Positions 33,458 through 42,928 of a stretch of DNA of 64,000 nucleotides are shown here, piece after piece; within the stretch, counting starts at the first letter, position 1; every line of letters begins with the position of its first letter. A model generated the notes under the pieces. That model ran no database searches. It was not told the DNA's origin and was given only the letters and a program-made list of their open reading frames with translations. The position numbers and the translations under genes were made by a program. Source of the stretch: DASXMT01 sp035552655 (lineage in GTDB: Bacteria; Actinomycetota; Acidimicrobiia; Acidimicrobiales; RAAP-2); the NCBI GenBank assembly GCA_035552655.1, contig DASZLD010000088.1:1-64000 (forward strand), written 5' to 3'.

Positions 33458-35056
33458 ATGCCCGTGCTCACCACCGCCATCGACGCCGAATCCCAGGAGT
33501 ACCAGGCCAATCGGGCTGCCCTCCTCGAGGCGGTCGATGGCGTCAACGAGCAGCTGGCCCTGGCCCGGGAAGGGGGCGGCGCCCGGTACGTGGAGCGCCA
33601 CCGCTCCCGGGGCAAGCTCCTGGCCCGCGAGCGTATCGAGCTGCTGGTGGACCGGGACTCGGCCTTCTTGGAGCTCTCGCCCCTGGCCGCCTGGGGGACC
33701 GACTTCAATGTGGGTGCGTCGCTGGTCACCGGCATCGGCGTGATCGAGGGCGTGGAGTGCCTGATCTCGGCCAACGACCCCACCGTGCGCGGCGGGGCCA
33801 TGAACCCCATCACCTTCAACAAGGCAGCCCGGGCGTCCGACATCGCCCAGGAGAACCGGCTCCCCACCGTCAGCCTGGTCGAGTCGGGCGGCGCCGACCT
33901 GCCCACCCAGGCCGAGCTGTTCATCCCCGGAGGCCGATCCTTCCGCGATCTCACCCACCGCTCGGCCCTGGCCCAGCCCACTGTGGCCCTGGTCTTCGGC
34001 AACTCCACCGCCGGTGGCGCCTATGTGCCCGGCATGAGCGACTACATCGTGATGATCGAGGGCCGGTCCAAGGTGTTCCTGGGCGGCCCGCCCCTGGTCA
34101 AGATGGCCACCGGCGAGGAGTCCGACGACGAGGAGCTGGGCGGGGCCGACATGCACGCCCGCGTCTCGGGCCTGGCCGACGAGCTGGCCGTGGACGAGGT
34201 CGACGCCATCCGCCTCGGTCGCCAGATCGTGTCCCGGCTCAACTGGCGCAAGCTCGGTCCGGGCCCCACCCAGCCGGCCGATCCGCCCCTCTTCGACCCC
34301 GACGAGCTCCTGGGCATCGCCTCGGCCGATCCCAAGGTGCCCTTCGACCCGAGAGAAGTGCTGGCTCGCGTGGTCGACGGCTCCCGGTTCGACGAGTTCA
34401 AGCCCCACTATGGCACCAGCCTGGTCACCGGCTGGGCCTCCATCCACGGCTATCCCATCGGCGTGCTGGCCAACCACCGCGGTGTCCTGTTCTCCGAGGA
34501 GGCCAACAAGGCCACCCAGTTCATCCAGCTGGCCAACCAGATCGACGTCCCCCTGGTCTTTTTGCAGAACACCACCGGCTACATGGTGGGCAAGGAGTAC
34601 GAGCAGCGGGGCATCATCAAGGACGGGGCCAAGATGATCAACGCGGTGGCCAACTCGTCGGTCCCCCACCTGACCATGAACATCGGCGCCTCCTACGGGG
34701 CGGGCAACTACGGGATGTGCGGGCGGGCCTACAACCCCCGCTTCCTCTTCGCCTGGCCCAATGCCCGCTCGGCCGTGATGGGCCCGACCCAGCTGGCCGG
34801 GGTGCTGTCCATCGTGGCCCGCCAGTCGGCCGAGGCTCGGGGTCTCCCCTTCGACCAGGAGGCCGACGCGGCCATGCGCCAGTCGGTGGAGTCGCAGATC
34901 GAAGCGGAGTCGCTCCCCCTCTATCTGACCTCCCGGCTCTACGACGACGGCATCATCGACCCCCGCGACACCCGCACCGTCCTGGGGCTGAGCCTGTCGG
35001 TCATCGACAACCGCGAGATCAAGGGCACGCGTGGCTACGGCGTGTTCCGGATGTAG
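33458..35056 (+). CDS. Acyl-CoA carboxylase, carboxyltransferase (beta) subunit
   Basis: 532 residues from ATG 33458, full length. It has two carboxyltransferase halves: RSRGKLLARERIELLVD, GGAYVPGMSDYIVMIEGRSK, GGADMHARVSGLAD, then PIGVLANHRGVLFSEEANKA, VFLQNTTGYMVGKEYE and NIGASYGAGNYGMCGRAYNP. Of this family the pattern is closest to methylcrotonyl- or geranyl-CoA carboxylases, because of the MCGRAYNPRFLFAWPNAR segment. It transfers CO2 from biotin to the acyl-CoA. It is the first gene of an operon with the alpha subunit, an AtuA-like protein and an acyl-CoA dehydrogenase. The frame is open further upstream, but that extension covers the promoter region. Confidence 0.92.
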   Translation: MPVLTTAIDAESQEYQANRAALLEAVDGVNEQLALAREGGGARYVERHRSRGKLLARERIELLVDRDSAFLELSPLAAWGTDFNVGASLVTGIGVIEGVECLISANDPTVRGGAMNPITFNKAARASDIAQENRLPTVSLVESGGADLPTQAELFIPGGRSFRDLTHRSALAQPTVALVFGNSTAGGAYVPGMSDYIVMIEGRSKVFLGGPPLVKMATGEESDDEELGGADMHARVSGLADELAVDEVDAIRLGRQIVSRLNWRKLGPGPTQPADPPLFDPDELLGIASADPKVPFDPREVLARVVDGSRFDEFKPHYGTSLVTGWASIHGYPIGVLANHRGVLFSEEANKATQFIQLANQIDVPLVFLQNTTGYMVGKEYEQRGIIKDGAKMINAVANSSVPHLTMNIGASYGAGNYGMCGRAYNPRFLFAWPNARSAVMGPTQLAGVLSIVARQSAEARGLPFDQEADAAMRQSVESQIEAESLPLYLTSRLYDDGIIDPRDTRTVLGLSLSVIDNREIKGTRGYGVFRM

Positions 35057-35061
35057 CGGCG

Positions 35062-37146
35062 ATGCCCCCCATCACCTCCTTGCTGGTGGCCAACCGGGGC
35101 GAAATCGCCCGGCGGATCTTCCGCACTGCCCGGTCCATGGGCATCACCTGTGTCGCCGTGTACTCCGATGCCGACGCCGACAGCCCCCACGTGGCCGAGG
35201 CCGATCTGGCCGTTCGCCTCCCCGGGCTGTCCCCCACCGACACCTACCTGCGCACCGACCTCCTCCTGCAAGCCGCCGCTCGTTCCGGAGCGGACGCCGT
35301 CCACCCCGGCTATGGCTTCTTGTCCGAACGGGCCGACTTCGCGTCGGCGGTCGTCGATGCCGGCCTGACCTGGGTCGGGCCTCCGGCCGCGGCCATCGCC
35401 GCCATGGGGTCCAAGATCGGGAGCAAGGAGCTGATGCGGGCCGCCGGGGTGCCCACCCTGCCCTCGATCGTCGTCCCCGAGACGGGCGACGCCGATGGCG
35501 ACGAAGCCGACGCCCTGGGTTGGCCGTTGCTGGTGAAGGCGTCGGCGGGCGGGGGCGGCCGGGGGATGCGCATCGTCGAGCGGATCGACGACCTAGCTGA
35601 GGCTGTATCGGGGGCCCGACGCGAGGCCGAGGCGGCGTTCGGCGACGGCACCCTGTTCCTCGAGCGCTACGTCACCGATCCCCGCCACATCGAGGTACAG
35701 ATCCTGGCCGATGGCCATGGCGACGTGGTTGCCCTGTTCGAGCGGGAATGCTCCATCCAGCGGCGCCACCAGAAGATCATCGAGGAGTCGCCCTCGCCGG
35801 TGGTCAGCTCCAGCCAGCGCGCCCGTCTGTGCGATGCGGCCACGGCCGCGGCCCGGGCCGTGGGCTACACCAATGCGGGCACGGTGGAGTTCGTGCTCGA
35901 CCCGGCCGGCACCGATGCGGACGGGAGCTTCTACTTCTTGGAGATGAACACCCGTCTCCAGGTCGAGCACCCGGTCACCGAGCTGGTCACCGGATGCGAT
36001 CTGGTCCGGCTGCAGCTCCTGGTGGCCGAGGGCCAGGCCTTGCCGCCCGAGGTGCACGCGGCGCTGTCCCGGGGGCCGGTGGGACACGCGGTGGAAGCCC
36101 GGATCTACGCCGAGGACCCGGCGGCCGACTGGCTCCCGTCGACCGGCACCGTGCACCGGTTCGAGATCCCCGCCGCCTCCCCGGTGTCTGCTTCCTCGGC
36201 CGACGGCTCCCCGGCCGAAGACGGGACCAGCCTCCGGGTGGACAGCGGCGTCGAGTCGGGCAGCACGGTCAGCCCCCACTACGACCCCATGCTGGCCAAG
36301 GTCATCACCCACGGGCCGACCCGGGCCGAGGCCGTGGCCGCACTGGCCCGGGTCCTGTCGACCAGCGCCATCCACGGCGTGACCACCAACCGGGACCTCT
36401 TGGTCCGGACCCTTCGCCATCCTGCCTTTGCGGCCGGCGACATCGACACCGGGTTCCTCGAGCGGCACGACCTCTCCAAGCTGAGCGCGCCGCTGGCCGA
36501 CGCCCAAGCGGTGGAGCGCCACGCCGTCGCCGCCGCCCTCACCGGGCGCGCCCATCGTCGGGCCCAGGCCACCGTGCAGCCGGCCATGCCCTCGGGCTGG
36601 CGGAACAACCCCTCCCAGCTGGAGCAGACCACCTTCGACGTCCAGGACCACTCCATCACCGTCGGCTATCGCTTCGACCGCGCCGGCAGCCACGTCGAGC
36701 TGATCGAGATCGACGGTGGGGACCAGCTCATGGTGGTCGGCCAGCTGGATGCCGACTCGGTGGTCCTGACCGTGGACGATGTCACCCGCCGGTACCGGGT
36801 GGCTCGAGCGGCGCACACCACCTTCGTCGACGGGCCCGACGGCTCGACGGTGCTGGTCGAACAGGAGCGGTTCCCCATCCCCGGCAGCCAGGTCCCCGCC
36901 GGCTCGGCCGTGGCCCCCATGCCGGGCGGCGTGGCCCGGGTCAATGTGGCCGTCGGGGACCACGTGCAGGCCGGCCAGGACCTGGTGGTGCTGGAGGCCA
37001 TGAAGATGGAGCACACCGTGCACGCCGCCATCGAGGGCACGGTGGCCGAGGTCATGGTGACCCCCGGCACCCAGGTCGAGTCGGGCCAGGTCCTGGTGGT
37101 GTTGGAGGAGACAGCCGGTCCCGGGGAACAGACGGACGACCGGTGA
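35062..37146 (+). CDS. Acyl-CoA carboxylase alpha subunit (biotin carboxylase plus biotin carrier)
   Basis: 694 residues, 5 bp after the beta subunit. Biotin carboxylase motifs: SLLVANRGEIARRIFRTA, VHPGYGFLSERADFA, the glycine-rich ATP loop KASAGGGGRGMRIVE, ERECSIQRRHQKIIEE and EMNTRLQVEHPVTE. The C-terminal biotin carrier has VLEAMKMEHTV with the biotinyl Lys. The middle (about 470-600) fits a BT domain that docks on the beta subunit. With the gene before it, it makes a complete carboxylase of the MCC/GCC/PCC type. The stop overlaps the AtuA-like start by 4 bp. Confidence 0.95.
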   Translation: MPPITSLLVANRGEIARRIFRTARSMGITCVAVYSDADADSPHVAEADLAVRLPGLSPTDTYLRTDLLLQAAARSGADAVHPGYGFLSERADFASAVVDAGLTWVGPPAAAIAAMGSKIGSKELMRAAGVPTLPSIVVPETGDADGDEADALGWPLLVKASAGGGGRGMRIVERIDDLAEAVSGARREAEAAFGDGTLFLERYVTDPRHIEVQILADGHGDVVALFERECSIQRRHQKIIEESPSPVVSSSQRARLCDAATAAARAVGYTNAGTVEFVLDPAGTDADGSFYFLEMNTRLQVEHPVTELVTGCDLVRLQLLVAEGQALPPEVHAALSRGPVGHAVEARIYAEDPAADWLPSTGTVHRFEIPAASPVSASSADGSPAEDGTSLRVDSGVESGSTVSPHYDPMLAKVITHGPTRAEAVAALARVLSTSAIHGVTTNRDLLVRTLRHPAFAAGDIDTGFLERHDLSKLSAPLADAQAVERHAVAAALTGRAHRRAQATVQPAMPSGWRNNPSQLEQTTFDVQDHSITVGYRFDRAGSHVELIEIDGGDQLMVVGQLDADSVVLTVDDVTRRYRVARAAHTTFVDGPDGSTVLVEQERFPIPGSQVPAGSAVAPMPGGVARVNVAVGDHVQAGQDLVVLEAMKMEHTVHAAIEGTVAEVMVTPGTQVESGQVLVVLEETAGPGEQTDDR

Positions 37147-38915
37147 GCGACCCCATCCGCATCGCCAACTGCTCGGGCTTCTTCGGCGACCGGTTGAGCG
37201 CGGCGCGCGAGATGGTCGAGGGCGGTCCCATCGACGTGCTGACCGGCGACTGGCTGGCCGAGCTGACCATGCTCATCCTGTGGAAGGGGCGCCAGCGAGA
37301 CCCCTCGCGAGGCTGGGCCCGCACCTTCCTCACCCAGATGGAAGAGGTCCTGGGCACGTGCGCCGACCGGGGCATCAAGGTGGTGACCAACGCCGGTGGA
37401 CTCAACCCCGCCGGTCTGGCCGAACAGGTCCGAGGGTTGGCCGAGAAGCTCGGGCTCGGAGTCACCGTGGCCCATGTCGAGGGCGACGATCTGGTGCCTC
37501 GAATCGGCGACTTGCAACGAGCCGGCTACGACCTGGCCCACCTCGACACCGGGCGCCCGCTGGCCGAGGCCCACGGCGAGGTGGTCACGGCCAACGCCTA
37601 CCTGGGGGGCTGGCCCATCGTCGAGTCGCTGCGCGGTGGCGCTGACGTGGTCATCTGCCCCCGGGTCACCGATGCCTCGTTGGTGGTCGGTCCAGCGGCG
37701 TGGCACCACGGCTGGAGCGAGACGGACTGGGACCGGCTGGCCGGCGCGGTGGTGGCCGGACACCTCATCGAGTGCGGTCCCCAGGTGACCGGGGGCAACT
37801 ACGCCTTCTTCACCGAGGTGCCCGGGCTCGAGCACCCTGGTTTCCCCATCGCCGAGGTGGCCGACGACGGCTCCTCGGTCATCACCAAGCACCCCGGGAC
37901 CGGCGGGCAGGTGTCGGTGGGCACGGTCACGGCCCAGCTGCTCTACGAGATCGCCGGCCTCGACTATCCCAACACCGACGTGGTGGCCCGCTTCGACACC
38001 ATCCAGCTCGAGCAAGACGCTCCGGACCGGGTGCAGGTGACGGGCACCCGTGGCCTGCCCGCGCCCAAAGACGTGAAGGTCTCGCTCAACCTGTTGGGGG
38101 GATGGCGCAACACCATGACCTTCGTCCTCACCGGGCTCGACATCGAGGAAAAGGCCGCCCTCACCCTGAAGACGATGGAGCAGAAGCTGGGTGGCGCCGA
38201 GCGGTTCGCCGAGTACGACACGTTGCTCATCCGCTCGGACAAGCCCGACGCCCCCACCAACGCCGAGGCCTCGGCGCAACTCCGGATCACGGTCAAGGAC
38301 AGCGATCAGTCCAAGGTGGGCCGCGCCTTCGCCGACGCCGCCACCGAGCTGGCCCTGGCCGGCTACCCCGGCTTCCACCTGACGTCGCCCCCCACCGACG
38401 CCACCGCCTACGGCGTCTTCTGGCCCGCCCTGGTCCCGGCCGAGCTGGTGGAACCGGTGGTGGTCACCGCCGATGGCACACGGACGGCTGTCCCCCACCA
38501 GGCGTTTCGCTCGACGGAGGTGCCCGGGCCCTCGGAGGTGTACCGCCTGGCCGCCCAGTTCCCGGCCGAGCCGGTGGCCCGGGTGCCCCTCGGTACCATC
38601 ATCGGCGCCCGGTCGGGCGACAAGGGGGGCAACGCCAACGTGGGGCTGTGGGCCGGCCAAGCCTCGCACTACGTGTGGCTGCGTGACTACCTCACCGTCG
38701 AGCACATGGCCGAGCTGCTGCCCGAGGCCGACGGGCTCGAGATCCGCCGGTTCGAGCTGCCGAGGGTGCTGGCCCTCAACTTCGTGGTCGTCGGCCTGCT
38801 GGGCGAGGGGGTGGCCTCGTCCACCCGACCCGATCCACAGGCCAAGAGCCTGGGCGAGTACCTTCGGAGCAGATTGGTCGACATCCCCGTCTCGTTCCTG
38901 CCCGACGGCCGCTGA
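37143..38915 (+). CDS. AtuA-family protein (acyclic terpene utilization, DUF1446)
   Basis: 590 residues. GTG 37143 overlaps the carboxylase stop (GTGA). The N-terminus RIANCSGFFGDRLSAAREMV, TGDWLAELTMLIL, GIKVVTNAGGLNPAGLAE and DVVICPRVTDASLVVGP, and the C-terminal APS-like block GTIIGARSGDKGGNANVGLW, match the AtuA family needed for growth of Pseudomonas on citronellol (family knowledge). The enzymatic role is not known. Its operon with a biotin carboxylase and an acyl-CoA dehydrogenase supports degradation of branched or terpenoid acyl-CoAs. Confidence 0.88.
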   Translation: MSDPIRIANCSGFFGDRLSAAREMVEGGPIDVLTGDWLAELTMLILWKGRQRDPSRGWARTFLTQMEEVLGTCADRGIKVVTNAGGLNPAGLAEQVRGLAEKLGLGVTVAHVEGDDLVPRIGDLQRAGYDLAHLDTGRPLAEAHGEVVTANAYLGGWPIVESLRGGADVVICPRVTDASLVVGPAAWHHGWSETDWDRLAGAVVAGHLIECGPQVTGGNYAFFTEVPGLEHPGFPIAEVADDGSSVITKHPGTGGQVSVGTVTAQLLYEIAGLDYPNTDVVARFDTIQLEQDAPDRVQVTGTRGLPAPKDVKVSLNLLGGWRNTMTFVLTGLDIEEKAALTLKTMEQKLGGAERFAEYDTLLIRSDKPDAPTNAEASAQLRITVKDSDQSKVGRAFADAATELALAGYPGFHLTSPPTDATAYGVFWPALVPAELVEPVVVTADGTRTAVPHQAFRSTEVPGPSEVYRLAAQFPAEPVARVPLGTIIGARSGDKGGNANVGLWAGQASHYVWLRDYLTVEHMAELLPEADGLEIRRFELPRVLALNFVVVGLLGEGVASSTRPDPQAKSLGEYLRSRLVDIPVSFLPDGR

Positions 38916-38934
38916 ACGACCCCAAGGAGCAGCC

Positions 38935-40098
38935 ATGGACTTCACCCCGACCGATGAGCACGTCATGCTGCGAGAGGCAGTCGCGGCCATCGCCTCCAAA
39001 TTCGGCCACGACTACTACGTGGCCAAGGCCCGCGCCGACGAGCGCACCGAGGAGCTCTGGCAGGCCGTGGGCGAAGCCGGGTTCCTGGGCGTCAACGTTC
39101 CCGAGGAGTACGGCGGTGGCGGTGGCGGCATCACCGAGCTGGCTGCGGTGGCCGAGGAGCTGGCCGCCGCCGGCTGTCCCCTGTTGATCATGGTCGTCTC
39201 CCCGGCCATCTGCGCCACCATCATCGCCAAGTTCGGCACCGACGAGCAGAAGCAGCGCTGGCTTCCCGGCTTTGCCACCGGCGAGCTGAAGATGGCCTTT
39301 GCCATCACCGAGCCGGACGCCGGCTCCAACTCCCACAACCTTTCCCTCACCGCCACCAAGGACGGGGACATCTACCGCCTGAACGGGTCCAAGTACTACA
39401 TCTCCGGCGTGGACGAGGCCGATGCCATGTTGGTGGTGACCCGCTCGGGCATCGACAAGGACACCGGTCGGGGTCGCCTGTCCCTCTTCGTGGTGGACAC
39501 CGACGCGCCGGGACTGGAGAAGACGGTCCTGCCCGTCGAGATCACCGCCCCCGAGAAGCAGTACACGCTGTTCTTCGACAACGTCCAAGTCGACGCCGAC
39601 CGGCTGATCGGAGCCGAGGGCGAGGGCCTCCGCCAGGTGTTCTTCGGGCTCAACCCGGAACGCATCCTGTCCGCCTCGCTGGCCAACGGGATCAGCCGCT
39701 ATGCCCTGGACAAAGCGGCGGCCTACGCCCGGGAGCGCGAGGTGTGGGGCACGCCCATCGGGCGCCACCAGGGCATATCCCACCCCCTGGCCAAGGCCAA
39801 GATCGAGGTGGAGCTGGCCCGGCTCATGACCGACAAGGCGGCATGGCTGTGCGACAACGCCGGCGACACCCCCGAGGCGGGCGAGGCGGCCAACATGGCC
39901 AAGTACGCGGCAGCCGAGGCCACGGCGGCAGCGCTCGATCAAGCCATCCAGACCCACGGCGGCAACGGCATGGCCTCCGAGTACGGCCTGGCCGACCTGT
40001 GGGGCATGGTGCGCCTGTTGCGGATCGCCCCGGTCAGCCGTGAGATGATCCTGAACTTCGTGGCTCAGCACTCGTTGGGCCTGCCCAAGTCGTACTGA
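38935..40098 (+). CDS. Acyl-CoA dehydrogenase
   Basis: 387 residues from ATG 38935, with AAGGAG 8 bases upstream. ACAD motifs: GVNVPEEYGGGGGGITEL, AFAITEPDAGSN (FAD/substrate), RLNGSKYYISG, ER near RILSASLANG, YARERE-VWGTPIG and QTHGGNGMASEYGLADL with the Glu-containing loop. It oxidises acyl-CoA to enoyl-CoA using FAD and ETF. It is the last gene of the carboxylase/AtuA operon, like AtuD or LiuA in the terpene and leucine pathways. Confidence 0.92.
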   Translation: MDFTPTDEHVMLREAVAAIASKFGHDYYVAKARADERTEELWQAVGEAGFLGVNVPEEYGGGGGGITELAAVAEELAAAGCPLLIMVVSPAICATIIAKFGTDEQKQRWLPGFATGELKMAFAITEPDAGSNSHNLSLTATKDGDIYRLNGSKYYISGVDEADAMLVVTRSGIDKDTGRGRLSLFVVDTDAPGLEKTVLPVEITAPEKQYTLFFDNVQVDADRLIGAEGEGLRQVFFGLNPERILSASLANGISRYALDKAAAYAREREVWGTPIGRHQGISHPLAKAKIEVELARLMTDKAAWLCDNAGDTPEAGEAANMAKYAAAEATAAALDQAIQTHGGNGMASEYGLADLWGMVRLLRIAPVSREMILNFVAQHSLGLPKSY

Positions 40099-40334
40099 TC
40101 GCCTCCTGCGCGGCTACTGGCTGGCTACCGAGCTGGCGCTGGTCGGGCCGCGGTGGATCCCCGAGTCGCCACTCGGCCGCTGCTGGGCGGGCAGCCGTGG
40201 GGCCTGATCGGGGGCGTCCGAGGTAGGCGGTACGCTGGTGGTTGCGGTTCGCCCATCCGTTGGCAGGACAGGGTGACTCTCCCCCGGGCTGCCGCAACCC
40301 GCTCCGTACCACCGAAAGGCCCGGTCACGCCCCC

Positions 40335-42164
40335 ATGCAGTCCCGTGACGACATTCGCAACGTAGCCATCGTGGCTCACGTCGACCATGGAAAGACCACG
40401 CTGGTCGATGCCATGCTCTGGCAATCCGGGGCCTTCCGGGCCAACGAGTCGGTCAACGAGCGGGTTATGGACTCCGGCGACCTGGAGCGGGAGAAGGGCA
40501 TCACCATCCTGGCCAAGAACACGGCCGTGGTGCACAACGGGGTCAAGATCAACATCATCGACACCCCCGGCCACGCCGACTTCGGCGGCGAGGTGGAACG
40601 GGGGCTCACCATGGTCGACGGCGTGTTGCTACTGGTCGATGCCTCCGAAGGCCCGTTGCCCCAGACCCGGTTCGTCTTGCGCAAGGCCCTCCAGGCCCGC
40701 CTGCCCGTGGTCCTGGTGGTCAACAAGGTGGACCGACCCGACGCTCGCATCGACGAGGTGGTCTCAGAGGTCGAGGAGCTGTTCTTGGACCTCGACGCCG
40801 ACGAGCACCAGATCGACTTCCCCATCCTCTTCTCCAACGCCAGGGCCGGGTGGGCCGCCACCGAGCAGGGAGTGGAGGGCACCGACCTCGAGCCGCTGTT
40901 CCAGGCCATCCTGGACCGCATCCCCGCGCCCCAGTTCGATCCCGACGCCCCGCTGCAGGCCATCGTGTCCAACCTCGACGCCTCGCCCTACCTGGGTCGG
41001 CTGGCCATCTGCCGGGTCCACAACGGCACGTTGCGCAAGGGTGCCCTGGTGGGCTGGTGCAAGCTGGACGGCACCATCGAGCGGACCAAGATCACCGAGC
41101 TGTTCGTCACCGACGCCCTGGACCGGGTGGACGCGGCCGAAGCCGGTCCGGGGGAGATCGCGGCCGTGGCCGGCATGGCCGAAGTGACCATCGGCGAGAC
41201 GCTGGCTGATCCCGATGACCCGCGCCCGTTGCCCGTCATCACGGTGGACGAGCCCAGCCTGTCCATGACTATCGGCATCAACACCGCCCCCCTGGCCGGG
41301 TCGGACGGATCGAAGCTGACGGCCCGCCAGATCTTCAGCCGGTTGGAATCCGAGCTGGTGGGCAACGTCTCACTGCGGGTGCTCCCCACCGAGCGCCCCG
41401 ACACCTGGGAGGTCCAGGGACGGGGCGAGCTCCAGCTGGCCGTGCTGGTGGAGACCATGCGCCGTGAAGGGTTCGAGCTGACCGTGGGCAAGCCCCAGGT
41501 AGTCACCCGGGAGATCGACGGCAAGATCCACGAGCCGATGGAGCAGGTGGCGGTGGACGTGCCCGATGACTACCTGGGCGTGGTCACTCAGCTGATGGCT
41601 CTGCGCAAGGGAACGCTCATCGAGATGGTCAACCACGGCACCGGATGGGTCCGCATGGACTACCGCGTCCCGGCCCGAGGGCTGGTCGGGTTCCGCACCG
41701 AGTTCATGACCGAGACCCGGGGCACGGGCATGCTCCACCATGTCTTCGATGGCTGGGAGCCCTGGCACGGCGATCTCAAGACCAAGCGCAACGGCTCGAT
41801 GGTGGCCGACCGCCGGGGCAGCACCACCGGTTACACGCTGATGAGCCTGCAAGAGCGCGGCATCCTGCTGGTCGGACCGGCCACCGAGGTCTATGAGGGC
41901 ATGGTCATCGGCGAGAACGCCAGGGACGAGGAGATGGACGTCAACCCGACCAAGGAGAAGAAGCAGACCAACGTGCGCTCGGCCTCCGCCGACGAGGCCA
42001 TCCGCCTCACGCCCCCGTTGCTGCTCTCGCTGGAACAGGCCCTGGAGTTCATCGCCGACGACGAGTGCGTCGAGGTCACCCCGGCCAACGTCCGGTTGCG
42101 GAAGGTCATCCTGGACGGGCACGTCCGGGGTCGGCTGCGAAGCCGGAGCCGCAACCCGCGCTGA
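40335..42164 (+). CDS. typA: GTPase BipA/TypA
   Basis: 609 residues from ATG 40335. The GTP-binding motifs are complete: G1 AHVDHGKTTLVDAML, G2 EREKGITI, G3 DTPGHADFGGE, G4 NKVD and G5. EF-G-like domains follow (GRLAICRVHNGTLRKGALVG, VQGRGELQLAVLVE) and the C-terminal BipA domain (RGLVGFRTEFMTETRGTG). It is a ribosome-associated GTPase for assembly and stress growth. It follows a 236-bp gap from the ACAD gene with no obvious feature, and probably has its own promoter. Confidence 0.96.
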   Translation: MQSRDDIRNVAIVAHVDHGKTTLVDAMLWQSGAFRANESVNERVMDSGDLEREKGITILAKNTAVVHNGVKINIIDTPGHADFGGEVERGLTMVDGVLLLVDASEGPLPQTRFVLRKALQARLPVVLVVNKVDRPDARIDEVVSEVEELFLDLDADEHQIDFPILFSNARAGWAATEQGVEGTDLEPLFQAILDRIPAPQFDPDAPLQAIVSNLDASPYLGRLAICRVHNGTLRKGALVGWCKLDGTIERTKITELFVTDALDRVDAAEAGPGEIAAVAGMAEVTIGETLADPDDPRPLPVITVDEPSLSMTIGINTAPLAGSDGSKLTARQIFSRLESELVGNVSLRVLPTERPDTWEVQGRGELQLAVLVETMRREGFELTVGKPQVVTREIDGKIHEPMEQVAVDVPDDYLGVVTQLMALRKGTLIEMVNHGTGWVRMDYRVPARGLVGFRTEFMTETRGTGMLHHVFDGWEPWHGDLKTKRNGSMVADRRGSTTGYTLMSLQERGILLVGPATEVYEGMVIGENARDEEMDVNPTKEKKQTNVRSASADEAIRLTPPLLLSLEQALEFIADDECVEVTPANVRLRKVILDGHVRGRLRSRSRNPR

Positions 42165-42165
42165 C

Positions 42166-42199
42166 ACTGGACCAGTCTTATTTGATTCTTCACAAGAAT
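42166..42199. promoter_or_regulatory. Two short inverted repeats between typA and the sulfonate-like operon
   Basis: ACTGG-A-CCAGT lies at 42166-42176, and ATTCTT-cac-AAGAAT at 42185-42199. Both are perfect and sit in an AT-rich island just after the typA stop and about 50 bp before the next start. They could be the typA terminator or regulator sites for the operon. The sequence CATAGT at 42247-42252, 7 bases before GTG 42260, could be a -10 element of a leaderless mRNA. Confidence 0.35.
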
Positions 42200-42250
42200 T
42201 CAGGTTGTTCACGGTGAGCTCTCAGGTTGCCCACAGAGGCCCTGGGCATA

Positions 42251-42928
42251 GTGGATATCGTGACCAAGAACTCCAAGGACCAGACGATCTGGTTGGTGAG
42301 ACACGGAGAGAGCACCTGGAACGTGCTCGGACTGGTCCAAGGACACGCTGACGATGCCGTCCTGACCCGACAGGGTCGGCGCCAAGCACAGCTCCTCACC
42401 CACCGACTGGGCGGCCGCACCATCGATGCCGTCCACACCAGCGACCTGCGTCGAGCCAAGGAGACGGCCGAGATCCTGGCCCAGTCCCTCGGGCTCCCGG
42501 CCCAGCCCCATACCGCACTGCGGGAACGAGGTCTGGGCGTTGTCGAAGGCTCGCCGGTGAGCTCGCTCACGCCCGAGGACAGCGGCATCGACGGCGACCG
42601 GGTGGTCGACACCGGGGCGCGGCCGGTGGGAGGCGAATCGCTGGAGGACCTGTACCGACGGGCCGCCGGCTTCGTCGACTGGCTCCAGCACCGGCCCCAC
42701 CCCGACGGCGCCGACACCTTGGTCGTGGCCCACGGCGGCACGGTTCGGATGATCCGGGCCTACTGCGCCGGACGCTCGGTGCACGACATGACCTGGGACA
42801 CGGTCCCCAACGGAAGCCTGTGGCGGGTCCGGGTGCCGAGTCATGACGCAGACCGCGGTCCATCCTCGATCGGCGACCTGCGGCCGAGCGTCCATCCGAG
42901 CAATGTACGAACGAAGGGATCAGCATGA
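42251..42928 (+). CDS. Histidine phosphatase family protein (PGM-like)
   Basis: 225 residues from GTG 42251; GTG 42260 is as good. The RHG motif (IWLVRHGESTWN) with catalytic His, HTSDLRRAKETAEIL, and VVAHGGTVRMIRA with the second His define the family, which removes or moves phosphate from small molecules. GERGLGVVEG-type substrate region: LRERGLGVVEGSPVSSL. Its stop overlaps the ComA start by 4 bp. A plausible role is dephosphorylation of 2-phosphosulfolactate, replacing the ComB phosphatase; this is inference from context. Confidence 0.82.
   Translation: MDIVTKNSKDQTIWLVRHGESTWNVLGLVQGHADDAVLTRQGRRQAQLLTHRLGGRTIDAVHTSDLRRAKETAEILAQSLGLPAQPHTALRERGLGVVEGSPVSSLTPEDSGIDGDRVVDTGARPVGGESLEDLYRRAAGFVDWLQHRPHPDGADTLVVAHGGTVRMIRAYCAGRSVHDMTWDTVPNGSLWRVRVPSHDADRGPSSIGDLRPSVHPSNVRTKGSA

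Noticed and set aside
33265..35061. Frame extending the carboxylase alpha subunit far upstream
   Set aside because: The extension overlaps the whole beta subunit gene out of phase; the protein is normal only from ATG 35062.
36666..38999. Very long minus-strand open frame opposite the AtuA-like gene
   Set aside because: It mirrors the third-position GC pattern of the real plus-strand genes and has no recognisable domain.
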